A stretch of 61,569 nucleotides of DNA from Nocardia alni. Lineage in GTDB: Bacteria > Actinomycetota > Actinomycetes > Mycobacteriales > Mycobacteriaceae. The notes below the pieces were generated by a model. It did no database searches and was not told where the DNA came from. It saw only the letters and a list, made by a program, of their open reading frames with translations. Position numbers and translations under genes: made by a program. The stretch is from NCBI RefSeq assembly GCF_019038435.1, contig NZ_JAGPOX010000043.1, positions 1 through 61,569 of the forward strand, given 5' to 3'. This document shows positions 52,499 to 61,387 of the stretch, piece after piece (the stretch's first letter is position 1; each line of letters starts with the position of its first letter).

Positions 52499-53707
52499 AT
52501 GGGCAAGAGTTCCACAGAATCTTTTAGCGGGGCAAACGTGCAATCGGTCGGCAATCGCTCGGCTAAGCCCGATCCGAAGCGGTACCTATGGGTGCTGGGT
52601 TTGATAGCACCCGGTTCCGCCATACTGCCGTCGCAGTTGGTGCTGTACACCGGCTTGCCGGTGTTCTGGTGGATCGGGCCGATCATCGTGCTGATCGCGA
52701 TCCCGGTACTGGACTGGGTCGTGGGCGACGACGGTACGAATCCGCGTGACGAGGACTACGAACTGCTGTCGAACGACCGCTACTACCGCTGGTGCACGTA
52801 TCTGTTCCTGCCGATCCAGCTGATCGGGCTGTGGGCGGCCTGCTATCTCTGGGCGCAAGATCAGCTGAGCTTCCTCGACAAGTTCGGTCTGGCAATGACT
52901 TTGGGCCTGGTCAGCGGCATCGGCATCAACGCCGCGCACGAGCTGGGTCATCGGGTCGAGCATGCCGAGCGGTGGCTGGCGAAGGTCGCGCTGGCCCAGT
53001 CGGGGTACGGCCACTTCTTCGTCGAGCACAACAAGGGTCATCACGCCAGGGTTGCCACGCCGGACGATCCGGCCAGCGCCCGGTTGGGCGAGTCGCTGTG
53101 GGAGTTCCTGCCGCGCAGCGTGCTCGGCGGCTTCCGCTCGGCCATCACGCTGGAACGGGACCGTCTGCATCGCAAGGGATTGCGCTGGTGGACCTGGCAG
53201 AACAACATCCTGCAGGCCTGGGCGATGACGCTGGTGCTGTACCTGGCCCTGCTGGCCGCGTTCGGTCCGGCGATGCTGCCCTACCTGCTGCTCCAGGCGG
53301 TCGTCGGGGCCGCGCTGCTCGAAACGGTCAACTATGTCGAGCATTACGGCCTGCTGCGCAGCCGCAAGCCCAACGGGATGTGGGCGCGCTGCTCGCCCGC
53401 GGACAGCTGGAACAGTGACCGGTTGGTGACCAACATCTTCCTGTTCCACCTCCAGCGGCACAGTGATCATCACGCGAATCCGGGACGGCGGTACCAGACT
53501 TTGCGTAGCTCGCAGGAGGCGCCGCAGTTGCCCGCCGGATACGCGAGCATGATCGTGCTGGCGGTGGTGCCGCCGCTGTGGCGGCGCGTCATGGACCCCC
53601 GGGTGCTCGCGCACTACGACGGCGACGTCAGCCGGGCCAATATAGCCCCGCGCAAGCGGCAGCGGATACTGGCTGCGTACGACAGCGGGCCCGCGGCCGC
53701 GGCCTGA
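52499..53707 (+). CDS. alkB: Alkane 1-monooxygenase, membrane di-iron
   Basis: A 402-residue integral membrane hydroxylase oxidising n-alkanes at the terminal carbon. All four His motifs are present: HELGHR, EHNKGHH, NYVEHYGLLR and LQRHSDHHANPGRRYQTL. About six membrane helices are visible (for example LWVLGLIAPGSAILPSQLVL). The C-terminus (ILAAYDSGPAAAA) carries no fused rubredoxin. In M. tuberculosis and many relatives rubA, rubB and a TetR gene follow alkB; here sahH follows directly, so the electron donor must be encoded elsewhere or activity is lost. The ATG lacks a good ribosome site; a GTG at 52538 is an alternative. Confidence 0.92.
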   Translation: MGKSSTESFSGANVQSVGNRSAKPDPKRYLWVLGLIAPGSAILPSQLVLYTGLPVFWWIGPIIVLIAIPVLDWVVGDDGTNPRDEDYELLSNDRYYRWCTYLFLPIQLIGLWAACYLWAQDQLSFLDKFGLAMTLGLVSGIGINAAHELGHRVEHAERWLAKVALAQSGYGHFFVEHNKGHHARVATPDDPASARLGESLWEFLPRSVLGGFRSAITLERDRLHRKGLRWWTWQNNILQAWAMTLVLYLALLAAFGPAMLPYLLLQAVVGAALLETVNYVEHYGLLRSRKPNGMWARCSPADSWNSDRLVTNIFLFHLQRHSDHHANPGRRYQTLRSSQEAPQLPAGYASMIVLAVVPPLWRRVMDPRVLAHYDGDVSRANIAPRKRQRILAAYDSGPAAAA

Positions 53708-53740
53708 TCGAACCGGCGCGGCGGTCGGTGCCCCTACCCA

Positions 53741-53787
53741 TGCGTACCGTGTACGCAGGTTTCGTATTACGCTCTTCTGCGTACACG
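53741..53787 (+). promoter_or_regulatory. Three-half-site inverted repeat in the sahH leader
   Basis: The 7-mer TGCGTAC occurs at 53741-53747 and 53778-53784, and its complement GTACGCA at 53751-53757. Sites 1 and 2 form the palindrome TGCGTACCGTGTACGCA; sites 2 and 3 extend to an 11-base perfect stem (53748-53758 with 53777-53787). The two pairings exclude each other. It ends 26 bases before the sahH ATG, fitting an attenuator-like RNA switch or a cluster of operator half-sites. Confidence 0.55.
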
Positions 53788-53813
53788 CCGACAAGGAAGG
53801 TGCAGCGAGGCAG

Positions 53814-55289
<1,476 letters not shown>

Positions 55290-55333
55290 GGTCCGAGCCG
55301 TCCCGGCCGCGCCGTCGTCCGGCTGCTTCACCA

Positions 55334-55444
55334 CCGTCATCCAGGCATGCTTTCGGCCGGGATCCATCGCAATCAACCGCGAGCCGTAAATTCCGGCCGA
55401 AAGCGTGCCGGGACGGCGGGGTGAGCGTGCCGGGACGACGGTGG
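55334..55444. repeat. Imperfect palindromic intergenic repeat
   Basis: Arms 55334-55362 and 55391-55419 are about 29 bases each and match at roughly 24 positions when paired, sharing the core GCTTTCGGCCGG. A partial second right-arm copy (GCGTGCCGGGACGACGG) follows at about 55424-55444. I recall dispersed Nocardia/Rhodococcus repeats of the form CATCCCGGC...TTTTGGCCGGGATCC. It lies between the sahH stop and tmk and could also act as a terminator. Confidence 0.6.
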
Positions 55445-55487
55445 GGAGCACGCCGGTGTGTCGGTGGTGCGCGGTAGCCTGCTGCGT

Positions 55488-56135
55488 ATGGGAGTGCTGG
55501 TTGCGGTCGAGGGCCTGGACGGGGCGGGTAAACGCACGCTCATCGAGGCGGTCGTGGGCCACCTGACCGACCGGGGACTGCGGGTGGCCACCCTGGCCTT
55601 CCCCCGCTACGGCAGGTCGGTGCACGCGGATCTGGCGGCCGAGGCGCTACGGGGTCGGCACGGCGATCTGGCCGCGTCGGTGAACGCGATGGCGCTGCTG
55701 TTCGCGCTGGATCGGGCCGCCGCGCGCGACGAGCTGCTGAAGCTCCTGGCGGACAACGACATTGTGCTGCTGGATCGCTACGTCGCCTCGAATGTCGCCT
55801 ATAACGCCGCACGGACCGACCAGTCCACAGACGGTGAAATGGCCGCTTGGGTCGCGGAATTGGAATTCGGGCGATTCGATCTGCCGGTGCCCGACGCGCA
55901 TGTGTTACTCGCGGTACCGGCGGAATTGGCGGCCGAACGCGCCCGTCGGCGTGGCGAACTCGACGACACCCGTGCGCTGGACGCCTACGAAAGCGACAGG
56001 GCGCTACAGGAACGCACGGCGGAGGTCTATCGTGTGATGGCCGAAGCACGCTGGCACGGTCCATGGTTGCTGCATGCACCGCATGACGATCCGGCAACAT
56101 TGGCCGTGCGCCTGTCGAAATTGATTGCCCGATAG
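55488..56135 (+). CDS. tmk: Thymidylate kinase
   Basis: A 215-residue dTMP kinase making dTDP for DNA synthesis and for dTDP-rhamnose. The P-loop is VEGLDGAGKRTLIEAV, with Arg in place of the usual Ser after the Lys, as in the mycobacterial enzyme. The DR(Y/H) motif is in VLLDRYVASNVAYNAAR. The lid region is short with RARRRGELDDTRALDAYE. ATG 55488 was chosen over an in-frame GTG 30 bases upstream because the family begins just before the P-loop. Confidence 0.94.
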   Translation: MGVLVAVEGLDGAGKRTLIEAVVGHLTDRGLRVATLAFPRYGRSVHADLAAEALRGRHGDLAASVNAMALLFALDRAAARDELLKLLADNDIVLLDRYVASNVAYNAARTDQSTDGEMAAWVAELEFGRFDLPVPDAHVLLAVPAELAAERARRRGELDDTRALDAYESDRALQERTAEVYRVMAEARWHGPWLLHAPHDDPATLAVRLSKLIAR

Positions 56136-56213
56136 GGTTGGATGTGCGTCGGAAACGTACCAGTGTTGGCGTGGTTGCCCGTTCCGAGCCGAAGAGATGA
56201 CAACATAGTACTT

Positions 56214-56891
56214 ATGAAGCCGAAGATTCTGGTCGTCGACGACGATATGGCGCTCGCGGAGATGCTCACGATCGTCTTGCGCGGCGAGGGTTTCGATCCC
56301 CACACCGTTGGCGATGGCACGCAGGCACTGACCGCGGTCCGGGAGTTGCGCCCGGATCTGGTTCTGCTGGACCTGATGCTGCCGGGCATGAACGGCATCG
56401 ACGTATGTCGTGTGCTGCGAGCCGATTCCGGTGTGCCGATCGTGATGCTGACGGCGAAAACGGACACGGTCGACGTCGTGCTGGGTTTGGAATCCGGCGC
56501 CGACGATTACATCGTCAAGCCGTTCAAGCCGAAGGAACTCGTCGCCCGGGTGCGTGCGCGGTTACGCCGCACCGAGGAGGAGCCCGCCGAGCTGTTGTCC
56601 ATCGCCGATATCGTGATCGATGTGCCCGCACACAAGGTCACCCGCGGCGGCCAGCAGATCTCGCTGACTCCGCTCGAATTCGACCTGCTGGTGGCGCTGG
56701 CCCGCAAGCCGCGCCAGGTGTTCACCCGCGAGGTCCTGCTCGAGCAGGTCTGGGGCTACCGGCATGCCGCCGATACCCGCTTGGTCAACGTGCATGTCCA
56801 GCGCCTGCGCGCCAAGGTCGAGAAGGATCCGGAGAACCCCGAGATCGTGCTGACCGTCCGAGGCGTGGGATACAAGGCCGGACCACCGTGA
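56214..56891 (+). CDS. mtrA: Response regulator MtrA
   Basis: A 225-residue OmpR-family regulator, partner of MtrB, controlling cell-wall hydrolases, division and osmotic response. The receiver has ILVVDDDMALAEMLTIVLRG, the phospho-Asp in LVLLDLMLPGMNGIDV, Thr in VIVMLTAKTD-type segment (PIVMLTAKTDTVDVV) and Lys in DYIVKPFKPKEL. The winged helix reads LTPLEFDLLVALARKPRQVF and VNVHVQRLRAKVEKDPENPE. ATG 56214 matches the family N-terminus. tmk ends 78 bases upstream; mtrB starts 50 bases downstream. Confidence 0.97.
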   Translation: MKPKILVVDDDMALAEMLTIVLRGEGFDPHTVGDGTQALTAVRELRPDLVLLDLMLPGMNGIDVCRVLRADSGVPIVMLTAKTDTVDVVLGLESGADDYIVKPFKPKELVARVRARLRRTEEEPAELLSIADIVIDVPAHKVTRGGQQISLTPLEFDLLVALARKPRQVFTREVLLEQVWGYRHAADTRLVNVHVQRLRAKVEKDPENPEIVLTVRGVGYKAGPP

Positions 56892-56941
56892 TCGATCGCG
56901 GTGACGCCCATGCCTGAGCCGAGTGCCATCGAGGCTTGGGC

Positions 56942-58951
56942 ATGAGTGTTGACTCCAGGGGTCGCCTAGAGCGGCCGCTGGCGGTGTTGGCGGCGTGGTT
57001 CAAGACGATCGGGGACGCCCTCGGCCATATGTGGCGGCGCTCGCTGCAGCTGCGCGTCGTCGTGTCCACGCTGACCCTGTCGCTCATCGTGATCACCATC
57101 CTCGGGGTGGTGCTGACCAGTCAGATCACCGATCGGCTGCTCGATGGGAAGATCTCCGCGGCCGTGGACGAGATGACGCGGGCCCGCGCGATCGTGGACA
57201 GCCAGCTTGTCGGGGTACAGAACCAGAGCACCCAGACCGCACGGCTGGACGCCGCGCGCAGTGCGCTGTCCATCGGTAACAGCGGTGAGGCGGGCAGCGC
57301 GGCGGGCAGCTTCAACTCCGCGCTGGTCATGGTCGGTGAGAACATGCAGGAGATCCCGGCCGGCCCGATTCAAGAGGTGCCGAACGAGCTACGACGCTTC
57401 GTCCAGCAGGGGCAGATCAGCTACCAGTTCGCGACCGTGTCGGATCCGGATGGCTACCACGGCCGGGCACTGATCATCGGTAGCCCGAGCAGCCAGGTGC
57501 CGACGCTCGAGGTGTATCTGATCTTCCAGCTCACCAATGAGGAACGCAGCCTGTCGCTGATGCGCGGCACCATGTTCATCGGTGGTGCGGTCCTGCTGGT
57601 GCTGCTCGGCGCGATCGCCCTGCTGGTGACCAGGCAGGTGGTGCTGCCGATCCGCTCGGCCGCGCGCATCGCGGGCCGGTTCGCCGACGGGCGCATGAAG
57701 GAGCGGATGCTGGTGCGCGGTGAGGACGATATGGCCAAGCTGGCCATCTCGTTCAACGCGATGGCCGAGAGTCTGTCCAACCAGATCACCCAGCTGGAGG
57801 AGTTCGGCAACCTGCAGCGGCGCTTCACCTCCGACGTCAGCCATGAGCTACGCACCCCGCTGACGACCGTGCGCATGGCCGCGGATCTCATCCACGGCTC
57901 CAGCGACGATCTGGATCCCGCGCTGGCGCGCAGCGCCGAGCTGCTGGTGACCGAGCTGGACCGGTTCGAGGGCCTGCTCAACGACCTGCTCGAGATCAGC
58001 CGTCACGACGCCGGCGTGGCCGAGCTGCAGGTGGAATCGCTGGACGTGCGGATGTGCGCCCGGGCGGCCATCTCCACCGTGCGGCATCTGGCCAAGGATG
58101 CCGGTGTCGAGGTGGTCGTGGATCTGCCCGAGGAGCCGCTGGTCGCGGAGGTGGATCCGCGACGGGTGGAGCGGGTGCTGCGAAACCTGCTGGCCAACGC
58201 CATCGATCACAGCGAAGCCAAGCCGGTGCTGATCCGCATGCGCGGTGACGCGGATGCCAACGCGGTCGCGATCGTGGTCCGCGATCAGGGTGTCGGCCTG
58301 CGGCCGGGCGAGGAGAAACTGGTGTTCAACCGGTTCTGGCGCTCGGACCCCTCCCGGATGCGCCGCTCCGGCGGCACCGGCCTGGGCCTGTCGATCAGCG
58401 TGGAGGACGCCAACCTGCACGAGGGCAAGCTCGAGGCATGGGGTGAGCTGGGTGTGGGCGCGAGCTTCCGGCTGACGCTGCCGCTGGTGCGTGCTCGCAA
58501 GATGGGCGTCAGCCCGCTGCCGCTGGAACCGCCCAAGCGCCGCTCGGCGGTGCAGGACGGTGGGCCGCGCACGGCCGAGTCGGCCGCCGCGAACGATACG
58601 GCCTCCCGCCTCGCGCTCGTCGCGACCTCGGACGGCGTTGTGGTGGAGCTGAATTCGAGAGCTGTCGAGCCGGAGTCGACCGAGGCCGATCCGGAGTCGA
58701 TGTCGGGTGATGAGGCCGATGTGCGAGCCGCATCGGCGAACGCGGAGCCGGTCTCGGGTCACGAGGATCCGGATTCGGCCGACGCGCGGCCGGAATGGGC
58801 GGAGCCCGAATCGGATCCGGGTGGTGATGCGCCCGAATCGACGGCGGAGCACTCGTCGTCAGCGGACTCCAGCAACGGCCGCGCGGCCTCCGAACCCCCT
58901 GAAGGCACGGATGACTCCGTATCCCTGGACACCGGAGACAGACAGTCATGA
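56942..58951 (+). CDS. mtrB: Sensor histidine kinase MtrB
   Basis: A 669-residue membrane kinase. TM1 is VVVSTLTLSLIVITILGVVL and TM2 is FIGGAVLLVLLGAIALLVTR, with an extracytoplasmic sensor domain of about 140 residues between them. HAMP follows (VLPIRSAARIAGRFADGRM). The phospho-His is in FTSDVSHELRTPLTTVRMAA. The ATPase has LLANAIDHSE, VRDQGVGLRPGEEKLVF and GGTGLGLSISVEDA. Residues about 545-669 are a Glu/Asp/Ser/Ala/Pro-rich disordered tail, longer than I recall in mycobacteria. ATG 56942 was preferred over a TTG six bases upstream. The stop overlaps the lpqB start (ATGA). Confidence 0.96.
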   Translation: MSVDSRGRLERPLAVLAAWFKTIGDALGHMWRRSLQLRVVVSTLTLSLIVITILGVVLTSQITDRLLDGKISAAVDEMTRARAIVDSQLVGVQNQSTQTARLDAARSALSIGNSGEAGSAAGSFNSALVMVGENMQEIPAGPIQEVPNELRRFVQQGQISYQFATVSDPDGYHGRALIIGSPSSQVPTLEVYLIFQLTNEERSLSLMRGTMFIGGAVLLVLLGAIALLVTRQVVLPIRSAARIAGRFADGRMKERMLVRGEDDMAKLAISFNAMAESLSNQITQLEEFGNLQRRFTSDVSHELRTPLTTVRMAADLIHGSSDDLDPALARSAELLVTELDRFEGLLNDLLEISRHDAGVAELQVESLDVRMCARAAISTVRHLAKDAGVEVVVDLPEEPLVAEVDPRRVERVLRNLLANAIDHSEAKPVLIRMRGDADANAVAIVVRDQGVGLRPGEEKLVFNRFWRSDPSRMRRSGGTGLGLSISVEDANLHEGKLEAWGELGVGASFRLTLPLVRARKMGVSPLPLEPPKRRSAVQDGGPRTAESAAANDTASRLALVATSDGVVVELNSRAVEPESTEADPESMSGDEADVRAASANAEPVSGHEDPDSADARPEWAEPESDPGGDAPESTAEHSSSADSSNGRAASEPPEGTDDSVSLDTGDRQS

Positions 58952-60792
58952 GCAGACGCGGCGGTGGTATGAACACACGGTGCGCGGGCCGATTACGGAT
59001 GCGCGCTGTCCTCGGCGCGCTTGTGGCGGCGGTGCTGCTGCTCGGTGCGTGTGCCAACCTGCCGGACTCCTCGGCCCCGCAGGCGCTGGGCACCATCGAG
59101 CGCGCGCCCACCAGCACAGGCCCGACACCGCCGGCCGTGGGACGCGATCCGGATCTGCTGGTTCGCGATTTCCTCACCGCTACCGCCGATCCCACCAATA
59201 GGCATGCCGCCGCGCGGTTGTATCTGACCCCGGACGCGTCATCGAGCTGGGACGACGCCGCGAAGACCTCGATCGTGGACACGCCGGATACGCTGTTGCT
59301 CTCTCGCACAGCGGATACGGCGGTCTTCCAGCTCCGCGGTCGAATGCTCGGTGAACTGGACGCCGATGGATCGTTCCACGCCACGGACAAGGCATTCGAG
59401 ACCCAGATCACGATGGCGAAGCTCGACAACGAGTGGCGCATCGATCAGCTGCCGGCCGGGGTCATCGTCGACAAGGACGCCTTCTACAAGGCTTATCAGC
59501 GATACTCGCTGTTCTTTCCGAACAGCTCGGGCACCACGTTGGTGCCCGATCTGCGCTGGATCTCGACCGGCAAGGGCCAGCTCGCCCAGCGCCTGCTGTC
59601 GCTGTTGGCCGCGGGGCCGCAGACCGCGTTGGCGCCGGCGGTGCGCAATGTGCTCAGTGCGCCGGTGTCGGTGCACGGCGCCGTCACCAAGGCCGACGGG
59701 CAGACCGACAATGTCGGCGTCGGGCTGGGCGGGGTGCAAATCGACTTCGCCGGTGCGGCCGCGCTGGATCAGCACAGTAAGGAGCTGCTGGCCGCGCAGG
59801 TGGTGCAGACCTTCGCACCGGCCGACATTCTCGGACCCTATCTGCTGCTGGCCGATGGGAAACCGCTCGACGACCGCTACCCCAACGGTATGTCGGCGGG
59901 CGACGTCGGCACGCTCGATCCGGCGGTCGCCGATCGTAACCAGATCGGCCTGCACGCGGTGAAGGATGGCGGGCTGGTCAGCGTCGATGCCGACAAGGAC
60001 ACTATCGTGCGGACGCCCGGCTATTTCGGCAGCGTGCACAATTTGCGGTCGGTGGGCCTGTCCGGCGACGGTCAGCTCGTCGCCGCGGTCGCCGACAGCG
60101 GCCAGCCCGCCCCGGCGCCGTCGCGCACGCTCGTCATCGGGGACTACGACGGTACGACGCCCTTCTCGGTGGCACAGGGTAATTCGTTCACTCGGCCGTC
60201 GTGGACGGCGGACGGCAGCGCCGCGTGGACCGCGATCGATGGCAATCGAGTGATCCGGGCCGTCCATGACCGCGCCACCGGGACCGTATCCGTCCAGAAC
60301 GTCGACATCTCGGCGTTGACCTCCGCGCAGGCCGACAGCACCGATCCAGTACCCCGGCTGCCCATCACCGATCTGCGAATATCCCGGGACGGCGCACGCG
60401 CGGCGATCATCGCCAACGGCAAGGTATTCCTGACCGTCGTCGTTCCGCACCCGGACGGCCACTACTCGTTGCAATCGCCGCAGCCCGTCGCGGTGAATCT
60501 CAGTACCCCGGCGGTGTCCATCGACTGGATGTCCTCCGAAACACTGGTTCTCGCACGAGACGGCAACGTGGACCCGGTGGAGTCCGTATCCGTCGACGGC
60601 ACCGCCCTGTCCCGGATGGCCAGCCAGAACCTCACCCCTCCGGTGCGTGTCGTCAGCGTCTCACCCGACGCCCAGTACGTCGCCGATTCACGTGCGGTGA
60701 TGCAACTTCAGACCGCCGCCTCACCGGCGGACAGGTTCTGGCGCGAGGTCAACGGCCTAGGCTCCAACGCCGTTCCGGTGCTCCCGGGCTAG
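58948..60792 (+). CDS. lpqB: Lipoprotein LpqB, MtrAB accessory protein
   Basis: A 614-residue lipoprotein that interacts with the MtrB sensor domain. After MSRRGGGMNTRCAGRLRMRA the signal peptide ends in a lipobox, LLLGAC, with the lipid-modified Cys near residue 34. A GerMN domain (about 200-310, LRWISTGKGQLAQRLLSLLA) is followed by a beta-propeller (about 330-610) with blades such as LRISRDGARAAIIANG and VVSVSPDAQYVADSR. ATG 58948 is in a 4-base ATGA overlap with mtrB, so both are co-translated. Confidence 0.96.
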   Translation: MSRRGGGMNTRCAGRLRMRAVLGALVAAVLLLGACANLPDSSAPQALGTIERAPTSTGPTPPAVGRDPDLLVRDFLTATADPTNRHAAARLYLTPDASSSWDDAAKTSIVDTPDTLLLSRTADTAVFQLRGRMLGELDADGSFHATDKAFETQITMAKLDNEWRIDQLPAGVIVDKDAFYKAYQRYSLFFPNSSGTTLVPDLRWISTGKGQLAQRLLSLLAAGPQTALAPAVRNVLSAPVSVHGAVTKADGQTDNVGVGLGGVQIDFAGAAALDQHSKELLAAQVVQTFAPADILGPYLLLADGKPLDDRYPNGMSAGDVGTLDPAVADRNQIGLHAVKDGGLVSVDADKDTIVRTPGYFGSVHNLRSVGLSGDGQLVAAVADSGQPAPAPSRTLVIGDYDGTTPFSVAQGNSFTRPSWTADGSAAWTAIDGNRVIRAVHDRATGTVSVQNVDISALTSAQADSTDPVPRLPITDLRISRDGARAAIIANGKVFLTVVVPHPDGHYSLQSPQPVAVNLSTPAVSIDWMSSETLVLARDGNVDPVESVSVDGTALSRMASQNLTPPVRVVSVSPDAQYVADSRAVMQLQTAASPADRFWREVNGLGSNAVPVLPG

Positions 60793-60822
60793 CGGCCCCA
60801 GAGCAAAACCCTTGGCATGTAG

Positions 60823-61049
60823 CTATCGATCGGCCAGCGCGCCCACCGATTGCCATCGTAGGCCGGCAGATTCCGAACTGTGCACTGGTGCAGTGCCTTT
60901 CGGTGAGATAACCCTGAACAGTAAACTCGCGTGGGCTGGTCCGGTAAACAGGTGATCGGATGTGCCTGCGCCCCAAGCGGTTCCGGCTCGATCGACCGAT
61001 CTCCGATTACGGCCCCCGCGATGGCCTTGTGCAACGCGTGCATGACCAT
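60823..61049 (-). pseudogene. Frameshifted 3' fragment of a Nudix hydrolase
   Basis: The minus strand from 61049 reads ALHKAIAGAVIGDRSIEPEP, then GAQAHPITC, which aligns with the intact Nudix protein at 50572 (20 of 30 residues identical by eye). After a frameshift near 60933 the next frame continues LLFRVISPKGTAPVHSSES and GLRWQSVGAL, again matching the intact copy, and ends at a TAG at 60823. The catalytic Arg-Glu and Glu-Glu of the Nudix box are lost (His-Lys and Ala-Gly). A 27-base stretch at 60948-60974 differs from 50914-50940 at one base. The N-terminal half is missing, replaced by a 13-bp repeat. Confidence 0.8.
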
Positions 61050-61057
61050 CATGCTCG

Positions 61058-61282
61058 GTCGTGGCCGGGCGATGTGGCCGGGCGATGTGGCCGAGTGGCA
61101 TGGCCGAGTGGCATGGCCGAGCGACGTGGCCGAGCGACGTGGCCGAGTGGCGTGGCTGGCCGAGCGACGTGGCTGAGTGGCGTGGCTGGGTGGCGTGGCC
61201 GAGGGATGTGGCCGGGTGGCGTGGCCGAGCGATGTGGCTGGGTGGCGTGGCCGGGTGGCATGGCTGAGCGACATGGTCGGGG
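61058..61282. repeat. 13-bp minisatellite, about 17 units
   Basis: Consecutive 13-base units such as GATGTGGCCGAGT, GGCATGGCCGAGC and GACGTGGCCGAGT, consensus G-[A/G]-[C/T]-[A/G]-TGGC-[C/T]-G-[A/G]-G-[C/T], run from about 61058 to 61282; one unit (61149-61165) carries a 4-base insertion. The period is not a multiple of three, and the long open frames across it on both strands are by-products of repeated, stop-free sequence. Confidence 0.9.
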
Positions 61283-61387
61283 TGACTGCGGTGTTGGATG
61301 GGTCGCGGCGCGCCCGGGGCGAGGTCGTGTGGTCGGTGTTCGTTGTTTCGTGGCGAGCCTGTCGGTGGCTGTGGGCATACTCGGAGC

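Noticed and set aside
53708..53813. An SAH riboswitch upstream of sahH.
   Set aside because: The leader is short and lacks the conserved core of the known SAH aptamer; only the half-site repeats were kept as a feature.
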